Below are positions 1 to 11,018 of a stretch of 64,000 nt of DNA, one piece after another. Each line of letters begins with the position of its first letter. Position 1 is the first letter of the stretch. The notes under the pieces are model-generated. The model searched no databases, was not told the DNA's origin, and saw only the letters and a list, made by a program, of their open reading frames with translations. This stretch comes from Bolinopsis microptera (lineage: Eukaryota > Ctenophora > Tentaculata > Lobata > Bolinopsidae). The position numbers and the translations under genes were made by a program. Location of the stretch: assembly GCF_026151205.1 (NCBI RefSeq), contig NC_087073.1:4361001-4425000 (forward strand), read 5' to 3'.

Positions 1-1386
1 GATTTCTCGAGTATTCGGCTGAGTAGAGGGGGGGGGTGTCACGTCCGTCTATGTCCGCTTGTCTCATAGAATCCAAAAAGGACAGGACATAGGCGGACAT
101 AGGCGGACATAGGCGGACATAGGCGGACATAGACGGACATAGGCGGACATAGGCGGACATAGACGGACATAGGCGGACATAGGCGGACATTAATGGACAC
201 CTAAATTGCTAAATAAAATGTTCAATTTTTGCTGTTATAGGGGGATCATGTTTTTTGTCCGTTCGGTACCCTATATTTTCAAAACGGACAAAAAATAGAG
301 CGGACAAAAACGGACAAAAATGGACAAAAACGGACAAAAATAGAAATAACATTTAGATGCTTCCTCCTCCTACTCTTCCTCCTCCTCCCCCTGGGTCTTC
401 CTGATCCTCCCCAGTCCTTTTCCTCCTCCCCTCCTCAGTCCTCCTCCTACTCTTCCTCCTCGTCCTCAGTCCTCCTCATCAGTCCTCAACAGTTCTCCTC
501 CTCCCCAGTCCTCCTCCTCCTCCTGGGGCCTTTTCCTGGGTCCTCCTCCTGGGTCCTCCTCCTGGGTCCTCCTCATCAGTCCTCAACAGTCCTCCTCCTC
601 CTGGGTCCTCCTTCTCCTCCTCAGTCCTTCTCCTCCTCCTCCTCAGTCCTCTTCCTCCTCTTCCTCCTCCTCCTCCCTCTCAGTCATCCTCCTCAGCCAT
701 CCTCCTCAGCCATCCTCCTCAGTCCTCCTCCTTCTCAGTCCTCCTCAGTCCTCCTCCTGAGTCCTCCTCCTCCTCAGTCATCCTCCTCAGTTCTCCTCCT
801 CCTCCTCCTAGGTCCTCCTTCTGGGTCCTCCTCCTCCTCCTCCTCCTGGGTCTTCCTGATTCTTCTCCTCCCTCTCAGTCATCCTCCTCAGTCATCCTCC
901 TCAGTCATCTTCCTCAGCCATCCTCCTCAGCCATCCGTCTCAGCCATCCTCCTCAGTACTCTTCAGTACTCTTCAGTACTCTTCAGTCCTCAAAATGTTT
1001 GTCCGCTAATGTCCACCAATGTCCGCTAATGTCCACCAATGTCCATCCAAGTCCGCCAATGTCCGTCCGGGTCCGCCAATGTCCGTCCGAGTCCGCCAAT
1101 GTCCGTCCGAGTCCGCCAATGTCCGTCCGAGTCCGCCAATGTCCGTCCGTGTCCGCCAATGTCCCAAAAAACACGTCCGTTGTCTCATAGAATCCAAAAA
1201 GGACAGGACATAGGCGGACATAGACGGACATGACACCCCCCCCAGTAGACCGGGGGGCTGCATAGACCACTCACGATCCTTAGCTGAATGTCAACGACAC
1301 TCACCCCACGACCAGGCAGGCAGTGGGATTTGAACCCGCAATCTCACGATTGCAAAGCTGGCTAACCAACTGCGCTACCTGGCCGC
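1..1386 (-). mobile_element. tRNA-derived SINE, split by a transposon and cut by the window edge
   Basis: Read on the minus strand, 1386-1311 is tRNA-like: an A-box-like stretch (GTAGCGCAGTTGGTTAGC) and a B box (GGGTTCAAATCCC) at the usual spacing. The body continues to about 1250, is interrupted by the element at 28-1243, and resumes at 27-1 before leaving the window. The body matches the copy at 50475-50800, including the shared TGGTCTATGCAGCCCCCGG segment and the end CTCGAGAAATC. That second copy shows the uninterrupted order, which proves the insertion. It is transcribed, if at all, by RNA polymerase III. A functional tRNA is unlikely because the flanking body is repeated elsewhere with the head. 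Confidence 0.8.
28..1243. mobile_element. Non-autonomous DNA transposon with poly-G termini, copy 1
   Basis: The element is 1216 bp, begins with nine G and ends with eight C, and is flanked by a perfect 6-bp duplication AGTAGA at 22-27 and 1244-1249. Inverted ends read GGGGTGTCAYGTCCGTC. Inside are arrays of GGACATAGGC-like 10-mers (about 90-190), CGGACAAAAA 10-mers (about 293-340), a 600-bp polypyrimidine tract (360-980), and GGACATTGGC/GGACTCGGAC units read on the other strand (990-1165). A block reading TCATAGAATCCAAAAAGGAC occurs near each end in direct orientation. No transposase is encoded. The superfamily is undetermined; a 6-bp duplication is unusual. The copy at 55824-58199 lies in the opposite orientation. 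Confidence 0.85.
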
Positions 1387-2181
1387 TGGTTTTTTAATTT
1401 TTTTACCCAGGATTTTTTTTGGTGGTTTCTATTAACCAATGTAAACAGTTCTGGGTGAGAAATTCAAGCTAGCTCGCTCAGGGGCTTAATTGGTCAAATA
1501 AGCTCAGTGAAGCTCGCAATCACACAAAACTTGCCACAAAGGTTCAGCTACTTGTTATTAACATTCTGTGAAATTTAGAAGAAAAAATATTTATCAGAAC
1601 ATAAGTTATGCCACCTTTTGTTTTTAAAATAATTAGCAAGATCTCAGCGACCTGTAACAATTTTAAGAGATAAGGATGGGTAGACTTTCATGGGCCACCC
1701 TGTATATAAAGAAATTAAGCATAAACTAAATATGTTGGCCTACAGATGGTTAAGTACGCGCGCTCGTGCACGCGTACACTATAACATAAACATATAAACC
1801 ACTCCACAGACCACATTTATTAAATTTTTTAATTTCCTTCTTCAACTATGTGCCAATGAACCATTTTTGTTCAATAATGACCATCAATTTTAACTGTACT
1901 ACTCATATATCTTCACTGTAGTAAGGGTTTGGGACTTGGGTGTTAGAGGTATGACAAAATGTCCACTAACAAATCAGTCATATTTCGACTACTTAAACAC
2001 CTAACTCAGCACCAAAATGTTCTGAGATTTTGTTCGTTGCACTATCATGAAGCTGTGACATTTTTGGACCTATGTAAATATTCAGATTACTAGAATTCAT
2101 AATCTGTGATTTTTAAGGGGTGGTTAAATGCTTCAAAGTGGTGTATTTCAAAGTTTCCCCAGATTTGCTGCTATTGCTGTA
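1387..2181. other. No gene seen
   Basis: A+T-rich sequence without a convincing ORF. The stretch GGGCCACCCTGTAT near 1693-1706 resembles the end of the CAGGGTGG-terminus element family found at 35432 and 49866, so a degraded copy may end here. Confidence 0.5.
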
Positions 2182-2276
2182 AGTATGTTGCTAATGTTAC
2201 TAATTACTAAGTATGTTGCTAATGTTACTAATTACTAAGTATGTTGCTAATGTTACTAATTACTAAGTATGTTGTT
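2182..2276. repeat. 28-bp tandem repeat, three copies plus a partial
   Basis: The unit beginning AGTATGTTGCTAATG recurs at 2182, 2210, 2238 and partially at 2266, giving a period of exactly 28 bp. It lies immediately left of the piggyBac-like element. Confidence 0.9.
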
Positions 2277-2291
2277 ACCGCAGGTACTTAA

Positions 2292-4945
2292 CCCATTAGG
2301 GACGATAGGGTCGTTTACGACCCACCTTTTCTGGAGGCTATAGAGGACAAACCAAAATACTAAATGCCACGAATCTTTCGCACATATGCTCAAAATTTAT
2401 TGGGCTACATTATTGACTTTCCAGTCGAGACCCAATTAATCACTAACAACTAAATAATTAGGCTAATTAGTCGCCATAATTGGAAAATATTTCACTTAAC
2501 TTCTTGCCTTGATTGGGACATTAAAACTTTATGTAGGCTTATTTTGTTGAGGACAAAATAGTTGCGGGCAACGATTCCCTTGAGACATATGAAAAGCCCG
2601 TGATAATCAGATGTTCACAAACAGAGCTAGACGCTGTTTACTAACTGCGGTCGCATACGACCCACTCGTCCGGGTCGCAAACGACCCATCACGGTTTTTC
2701 GGCTTTAACTTCTGAAACAAAGACGTTAGGATAAAATAAAAACTGTAGCTTAAGTTTTAAAAATATGGTCAATACTGTGTGACTCTAACTTTTTAAAAAT
2801 AAAGAATTTGGGTCATTAACGACCCACTCGGCTCACTTGCTTATTACTACATATGTCCATGTAACTTCTTGAATTCAGCTTAAAACATGACATCATAAGT
2901 GCAAAATCGCCTCTCAGCAAGTGATAACCATCATAAACTACGAAAAATCGGTAAAATGGGTCATTAGCGACCCACTAGGACCACAAAATTGATTAATTAA
3001 ATATAATGTTGTCAAACTTTTACAAATATTAGTATAAAAACATGTTATATCTTGGTCATTACTCCTGTAAGTTGATTTAACTTTTAAAATCGATCAACTG
3101 GGTCAATAACGACCCACTCGGAAGTTGAACCACGTCATCAATTATCAGTGTCATGCTATTCCACCATCAAGAAAGACACTCGTCGGTCTTAATTCCACGC
3201 AAACCACGGTGGCTGACAACTACCCCTTCTGATATCCAGGGCCAACTGAAGGGCCGTCATCACTCATCAAAGAGCTGCGAGAATAACACTACTGCATATG
3301 CCTGGAGTTGTGTCCTGACTATTGTGCGTGGAAATCTGTACCGAAAGGACCGTGGCCGTGCCGCAAAAGAAAAGGAAATCGGCCCTCGTTCCTAACTTGC
3401 TAGGTTAGCCATGCTGTTGTTGTTGCTTATTAGATTCTGTTACCTTTTTCGTCAATTTCGAATCTTGGTAAACGACCTGCTACAACCCACCGCTTGAGAC
3501 CCAGGGTCCCACGGTGATCAGATCATGTCACTCAAGAAAAATCCCCTGAACGAAGTATACGAGATATGCTGTAACCTTGGGTAAATACTGAAAGACGAGT
3601 GGTCAAATTGCATAATCTAATCCAACATGCCAAACGGTTTGAGGTTCCTAGAAAGTACGAGAATAACTAAACAACTGATGCATTCAGATTGCTACATCTA
3701 CTCTGTGAAGGACAGGGAAAAAGCCCCCCCCCCCCAATCTGGCTGGCGGTGCTGCAACCTGCAATCTCTCAGACCTCGTTGTGGGTAACAAACCTCGCAA
3801 CAACGAAGCAGCTTTTTAAAAACGAAAAGAAGTATTACGTAATCGGCCGAAAGGGAAGGGGGGTTTCCAAATGATTACGCTTGTGTAATTTTGACATAAT
3901 AGCTATGTGGTGGGGGGGGGGGCGTAAAAATTTTCCAATAAGTGATTACGTAATATATGAATGGCCCCTAAGAAGTAAAGAAAGGAAGCTGCGAAGAGAG
4001 TAGATGCAGCCATCTGAAATCTGAATCCAGCAGTTGTATAGTTCTTCTTGGACGTTCTAGGAATCGGGAAAAGATAGGCATGTTGTTTGCTGTCTCACGA
4101 CATTACGGTCGTGTTCTAACAGCTAATTAACTCGCCTTCCTATCAATCCAATTCTGCCCATTATTATATTCGTAAGTGATTGGGTGACGTGATCTGCAGA
4201 TCACCGTGAGACTCCAAATCTCAGGAGGGCTAGTGGTCAACCACCCGTGGTTTGCGTGGAATTAAGACCGACGAGTGTCTTTCTTGATGGTGGAATAGCA
4301 TGATACTGATAATTGATGACGTGGTTTAACTTCCGAGTGGGTCGTTATTGACCCAGTTGATCGATTTTAAAAGTTAAATCAACGTACGGGAGTAATGACC
4401 AAGATATAACATGTTTTAACATATAACATACTAATATTTGTAAAAGTTTGACAACATTATATTTAATTAATCAATTTTGTGGTCCTAGTGGGTCGCTAAT
4501 GACCCATTTTACCGATTTTTCGTAGTTTATGATGATTATCACTTGCTGAGAGGCGATTTTGCACTTATGATGTCATGTTTTAAGCTGAATTCAAGAAGTT
4601 ACATGGACATATGTAGTAATAAGCAAGTGAGCCGAGTGGGTCGTTAATGACCCAAATTCTTTATTTTTAAAAAGTTGGAGTCACACAATATTGACCATAT
4701 CTTTTTAACTTATGCTACAGTTTTTATTTTATCCTAACGTCTTTGTTTCAGAAGTTAAAGCCGAAAAACCGTGATGGGTCGTTTGCGACCCGGACGAGTG
4801 GGTCGTATGCGACCATGGCTGTATCTTTCAAAGTAAACGAGATACAGATTAGCTTTTTTGGATATCTCATTTTTGCTGTAAAGTGACCTAGTGTGTTAAA
4901 CGGCATCAAAATCGGCAAACTTTAAAACTCCTCGTCCCTAATGGG
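2292..4945. mobile_element. piggyBac-like non-autonomous foldback element
   Basis: The element is 2654 bp and is flanked on both sides by TTAA (2288-2291 and 4946-4949). Its perfect 14-bp inverted ends CCCATTAGGGACGA start with CCC, as in the piggyBac superfamily. Long inverted arms, about 2648-3214 against 4241-4813, are highly similar. They carry copies of a palindromic motif, GGGTCRNNNNYGACCC-like, at about 2649, 2672, 2810, 2958 and 3100 and at 4339, 4490, 4638, 4776 and 4800; another lies near the left end at 2308. The loop 3215-4240 has C and G homopolymer runs and only short ORFs, with no recognisable transposase. It would need transposase supplied in trans. Kolobok elements also use TTAA, so the superfamily call is inference. 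Confidence 0.8.
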
Positions 4946-4949
4946 TTAA

Positions 4950-5914
4950 TTATAACAGCCGCTATCTCTGAAGTTGAGAAAATGGCATCAGCCAAATTTG
5001 ATCCACCGAATAACATACTTTTTCGGAGCCAATAAAAGCCATAAAAAAGCCAGTTAAATATTTTCATAGTCAACATGTGAAGTGTTTTAGCCTTAGCATG
5101 TCTCTTTTAGAGTTGTTATATACATCTGATGTGTTTTAAACATCGCAAACATTTTTGCACATATTTTATCAAACCAGTTTGTAAATTGCTTACCAGCATA
5201 TTGGATAGTTGAATGATTCAGTGCTACCAGCACTTAAATCTACCTAAACTCTAGTTTGTATTTATGATTAAAATGTACGGCAGCGACTTCCTATACTACT
5301 TACATGCCATATTGGTCCTTGTCTGGCGTCATTATTCTTGGTAAAGTATCTCGGTCGCATTTGCGGTGGATACATTTTTTTCTTAACCTTGAAATGGCGT
5401 AATGTCTCAAAATCCACTAACTTCAGTCACGTCCAGTATAATAATGAATCCCAAGGAATTCTTTGACACAAGTCTTTCTGTATAGTTCCCTTTAATGAAG
5501 AAGCTATTATGCTGGTTTACTCAGAACATCATTTACCCATATATATGTATCTAAAGCGCTGTTAAATACCTTGCAAATTACATTACAACATTATACCTCA
5601 CAGAAAATAATGTTTCAGCAAGGTGATGCTCAATAAAGTTAGGAGTGAATTATTGACATTATAAGTAACACATTAATGAGTTACATTTAAATCAAACAGG
5701 GCATTAATTATAACCCGCCCATATCAAAGAAGATTAAAGATCGCCGATGAGAGAGCGGCTTTCCTTCCAAACTTAGCAACAAAGAAAAACATGACTCATC
5801 ATTTAAAACATGAACTACTTACTGCAACGTCAGACGTTGGCTTCTTCATTCTTTGACTTACACGTAGCATTACGCAATGATTTATTTCAAACTAACTAGA
5901 TTCTACCCATTCAG
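4950..5914. other. No gene seen; upstream or intronic sequence of RCC2
   Basis: A+T-rich DNA. It probably holds, or forms part of, the intron before the first readable RCC2 exon. I found no convincing first coding exon. Confidence 0.4.
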
Positions 5915-8900
5915 GAGGTTGAAGAGGAGTCTGAGGTGAAGACTGAGGAGGAGCCTAAAGAGAAGCCCTCTGGTATACCCCTGATATGTGGTTCTTTAAA
6001 CTGGGACCTTATGGGCCGGGAGAAGAGCAGAGTCAACTCAAGTATGAAAAATATATTTCCTTGTTTGTCAGGAGCCCGCTATCTAATTCTTTTAGGCCTC
6101 AGCAGTTGGCAAGTTTCAATTTTCCCAGGCAGAAGCTCAAATAATTTACACGCTGTGTTTTTAGCGGCAACAGCCGTACAAACGCCCTTTAAAAGTGACA
6201 CACTACGCGCCACTAACACTTGACTAAAACGTGACTATCTCATGACTAACACGTGACTAAATCACGTGCACCGTTACAGAACCGAGGAAGATAGAGCCCG
6301 CCTGGACTCCCCAAGTAATGGGCGCACTGGCTGACGTGAGAGTTACTGACATCATAGCTGGACCCTGTGCTGCTCACTCCTTCTTTATTACAGACAAGGG
6401 ACAGCTATATGGAATAGGTAAGTTGGTCTTAGTTATTTTCTTGCTAATACTTTAATATTACTTCATAAGTAGGTACTGTCATTTCGTTGGTATTACTTTA
6501 ACGTTATGTTAAAATTGAGTAATGTCATTGATACTATTTTAATATCAGCTATCTAATAGGTACTGTTATTTCATTGGTGTTACTTTGATATATATGTAAT
6601 ATTGAATATGACAATTTTATTTCCCGTCTATTTTTAATATGCAGCTGGCTCGCTGCCCGGCTGCCAGGTATCAATATTCGTTCATTATTTACCATCATTC
6701 AAATCCAATACTGATATATCTGGTGGTATCAAATGACTGATAGCGGAGTGACGTTAACATCTAACTTGACTAGCCAGTATATTTACAATGTCAGTATTCG
6801 TGACCTCAACCCCTAATATAAGTTGCTGTACATGCTCTAATAACACTGACACGGGGCAGCAGTGGATCAATGTTATTGTCAGGGTGAATTTACTAAGAAC
6901 TTTATCCCCCAGGGAGAAATGAAAACGGACAGCTCGGTCTGGGTAACACTGAACGTCAGGATGGAGCAGTGGAAATCCCATTTTTCAGAGGAAAGACAGT
7001 GATTGGGGCGGCGGTGGGGCGTAGTCACAGTGTTGTCCTTACTGAAGGTAGTGTGAGTACTGATTAGTCCTGTAAGATTGCTTTCATTATTACATTAGTG
7101 TAGACTGCCAAGTCTTCTTGCATATCATTATTACAAGATCTCCAGAAATTATAATTTAATCCATGTGCGGTATAACGTCAAAGTAAAGTCGTAATAGTTT
7201 GACTGGTTGTTGGCGTGTCTGGATTACATTATTCAATATAATCATTTAATTAACCCCCAGAGGAGGGCGCATTTGCGATGGGAGACAATGAAATGGGACA
7301 GCTGGGCATTGGTTCTAACGTCGGCAAAGGATCCTCAGTGACCACTCCAAAAGCTGTACAACTCCAACAGAAAGTGAAGCATGCCGCTTGCGGGTTTGAT
7401 TATTCCCTGTTTGTCACTGTTAAAGGTTTCTTGTACAGTGCAGGGAGCAGCGAATCAGGGCAGCTGGGTATTAATGACAACGGCGAGTACATCGAAGGAA
7501 GAAGGGTACGCTTTTTCTAATTAATTCCCCCCTCAAGGTCTAATTACCACATTTACAACCATCACTAGAGTTTTAACCGCTGCTTATTTTGCTAGATATC
7601 ATCTTTCTGTTGTCTACATTTCGGCGACATATGAGACGGTTGTTAACATTCTTATGAGCCGAACTCTATAATACTGTAAACAAAGTATTGTCTATGCTAC
7701 TCACGTATTGACTAAAGACCTGTATTGTTATTTCAGTTGTTCTATTCAACGCACGCATCACCTACTCGTGTGCACTCTTTCTTTACAAGAGATCCGAGGA
7801 CCAAAGAGGTTACAAGAGTTCCCAATGTGTTGATACGTTACGTATCAGCGGGGCAGCATCATTGTGTAAGTACTAAGTAATGTGGGACAATGGTGTAACG
7901 TTAGTAGTAATGGGAATACGACAATATTCTCGCGTTTGAAAATTTATCGTATATTTTAGGGAACGCGCGAAAAGGTTTTGGTGGTTAAAAGTTGTAATCT
8001 TCCATCGAGAAAGCACGTTTTCTTTGTGCGCGCGATCTGTAAAAATTTTGGCGGATGATGCAAATACATCCCGAAAGCACCAAATCACATCATCTTCTAA
8101 TCGTAATGTGCGACCTTGACGTTATATTTATATTACGTAACGATTTCTCTACTATTTCGGTTGTGACCTACTTCAATCCCGGATAAAATACCTGCTAACC
8201 GGGACTCTAACTTCCGCAGCTAGCAGTTTCCGATAACGATGAACTTTATACGTGGGGTTTCAACGGACACGGCCGACTTGGACACAGAACCACTGAAAAT
8301 GAGCTAATCCCTATGAGAGTTCTTCACTTTCGACCGGGAGATAAAAACTCCTGCGTTAAAGTAGGTGCTAATTGCGACCTGATTACCAAATATTATGACA
8401 CATATTATCCTCGTTCAGTAATATTATTATCATGATAATCATCCAGTTTACATCATTCATGATCCTATGTGAAGTATGTAGCATTACTAGTGATCTGTAC
8501 TCACAACAGTAACTACCTTGTTTTAGATTGCAAAGTGCTCGTACGGAGGCTGTTTTGCGGTGAACAACCTTGGCAACATGTACTGTTGGGGACAGAACCA
8601 GATAAACAGGCTGGAATGTCCGTACCCTATCCCAGTTGAGGACCTCTACGGATGGAATGTTAACGACATCGGGCCCGGGTGCGTTTTCCTCCAAACAGTA
8701 ACTTAAAAATATAATTGAAACGTGCAGTTCGGATTTATCTACTCTCTCTTTCTCCTATAATATAAACGGCAAATGACCTTGTAACGATGATTCGTATTAT
8801 GTATTGCCATTGAATTAGATCATACATTAATACACGATAAATTACCAAAGTTAGGAGAGTTGACTGGTTGTTAACGTTGGCTGGAGTGTAATTTACCGTG

Positions 8901-9512
8901 TCAACACCTCTCCAGATTCATATTTATGTTTCATTCGAGTGCTCAAATTTCAGGAAAAATCATCACGTTATTGCGGCGGACTTTTCCAGTATAGCCATGG
9001 GAAAAGCTACCAATGGTGAACTGGTAAGTTTCTCTAAGTGTGGGCCATGATTCAAGATTGAGTTTCATCAGATCACGTTTCCACGAACGACTATTTGTCG
9101 TGTACATGTTACTGCAACACTCCCCAAACATGAAACATTTCTGCACCTGCTGCGGCTGTGAATGTAATATGCTGTAATTTTATGTTTTCTGTTCTCAGGG
9201 ACTAGGCCCCTCTAGGAAGAGTTCAAGCCGACCCGATAAGATGCAGAAGGTCGACGGACTTAAAATATTGCAGGTTTAAAAGAATTAGCTGGGCAAACTT
9301 TTTGTGGTTTTCACGATAAAAAGGATGTGAAATATGAAATTTTTGTTTACATAGAGATCAAAGAAATCATGCATTACAAGAAATCATGCACAAAAGGTGA
9401 CACGTTATCATTTCAGGTGGGAGCAGGAACTGCACACACGATCCTTCTAGCAGCCGACGATGACGACGAGGCTAAAGAGATCCTGAAGAAACTAGAAGTA
9501 AACGATGACTAA
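5915..9512 (+). CDS. RCC2: RCC2 (TD-60) orthologue, RCC1-repeat protein; 5' exon not found
   Basis: Ten phase-compatible exons: 5915-6041, 6280-6417, 6913-7047, 7261-7505, 7737-7865, 8220-8360, 8527-8678, 8954-9023, 9199-9273, 9417-9512. They translate to a seven-bladed RCC1-type propeller whose order and signatures match RCC2: an acidic N-terminal lead, then ICGSLNWDLMGR, CAAHSFFITDKGQLYGIGRN, FAMGDNEMGQLG, LYTWGFNGHGRLGH, MYCWGQNQINRL and a short acidic end. RCC2 of vertebrates is a chromosomal-passenger-linked protein acting in mitosis and on small GTPases (Rac1, RalA). The TAA at 9510-9512 is in frame. Upstream of 5915 is a splice acceptor (TTCAG), so the initiator ATG and the basic N terminus lie on an exon I could not identify. 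All junctions are GT-AG and no frame break was seen. Confidence 0.9.
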
Positions 9513-11018
9513 ACTCTAAATGCACCTCCCAACACTACAGGCCTCCTATAGAGCTGTCATTCGTACGGCCCACCACATCGCCAAAAGAGACTAAAGTGAA
9601 CTTTTAAAAACGCACAGATAGGACGTTCCCCAAAGAGACTGAATCCACCCCTAAAATAACATGTTCGAGCCAGAGATTCTAGGATTGTCTGAGAGGACGG
9701 TTCCGAAGAGTTAGGCTCCATATTCTGGGGCTAGGACACGCTCAGATAGTAGCAGTTTTTAATCATTGTGAATTTGTAGATATTCCGCCACCAAACAAAA
9801 CGCTGCCTATATTCTATTTGATATTTATATTTTGATATACTACATACTACTTGAAAGGAATTGATTTTTACAATAAGCAGTTTAGTATACTTAGATAACG
9901 CCTTTTTCGACAGATTTCATGACAAATTTCGGGTTTTTTGACGACCATGAAGTTATGCTTAGCTTGATTGCAAATATGAATATACTACATCCATCGTGTC
10001 GTCCTTTTATCCCACCCTATTTTGATCCCTAACTATAAAGTATATCACCTATCGGGCCTTACCTTGTCTCTACATTTGATTTATCAGCCGAGTTCAACTT
10101 ATAATTATGTATATTAAAAAACGCTTAGTAAGCTCCAACCACGTACCCCTGTCAGCTGTCACGTGAACATTTAATTCACATAGAATTTAAACAGGTGCTC
10201 TCAGTAAATATCTGATGTGCGATCTCTAGACTAATTAGCAGATCACTGCCTACATACGGTCTTGTAATATATCGTTCCCTCGTTATTTGGGCTTCTCTTT
10301 AAACTCTCCATGGTCCACCCTGTACTATTGATTAAAATATAAAGTGCCTTTTCATTATTACCACCCCTAGCACTGTTAAAGGCTTACATTTTTAAATTAA
10401 CACAATACATCTCCTCCTTTGTTTGACTAGTAATGATGATGATTTATATAACTAAAACTTAAGTTTGGTTGAGTTAATTTCAAGACGTAATCTAATTTCT
10501 TTAGTATCACACTTGAATAACTTTACATAAGTTCTTAATATTATCGTATAGAAACATTGCAGTTGTCATTCTTGATGTATCACTGATTTCTTATGTAATT
10601 GTAATCTTCTGCTCCAACTTTGAGCAGTAAAACAATTTATAGACTTATTCAATTATAAAGTCGTCTTATTCTGTTTTAAATTCCACAAAAAACATGCCCA
10701 TAAGTTTCGTCAGAAATGTGAATTGATGCGTAAGTTTGCAAGCTGAGTAGAAAAATTACTCTAAAGAATAAACCAATTAAATAAGTTTTGGATCAGCTAA
10801 TAAGAAAAATTATTAATGATAAATTACAAAGATGTTAAAGTCATGTAACCTTTGTTAACAGAGATTTTAGCGGTTTCCTCTCAATTGACATGGTTTGCAA
10901 ATAGCATAAAACTTTACCAGTTGATGAAATGTTTGTTCCTCCTAACAGTTGGGAAACTCAACTGGAAGATCGTTAAAAATGGACTAAAAACACTAATGTA
11001 GCGTTAGCAGTTAGATTA
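9513..11018. other. Convergent intergenic region
   Basis: It separates the 3' ends of RCC2 (+) and the acidic-protein gene (-). No gene was found. CCACCCTGTACT at about 10316 resembles the terminus of the CAGGGTGG element family. Confidence 0.5.

Noticed and set aside
983-1270. Overlapping ORFs in both strands (repeats of VRVRQCPS or GHWRTRTDIGG)
   Set aside because: Products of the 10-bp repeat array of the G-end transposon in several frames; the same set recurs at 55831-56084.
1311-1386. Functional tRNA gene
   Set aside because: A and B boxes are present but the sequence runs into a body repeated elsewhere, so it is a SINE head.
3153-3395. 80-codon ORF in the piggyBac-like element as a transposase fragment
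   Set aside because: No DDD motif or Cys-rich C terminus seen, and part of it lies in the inverted arm.
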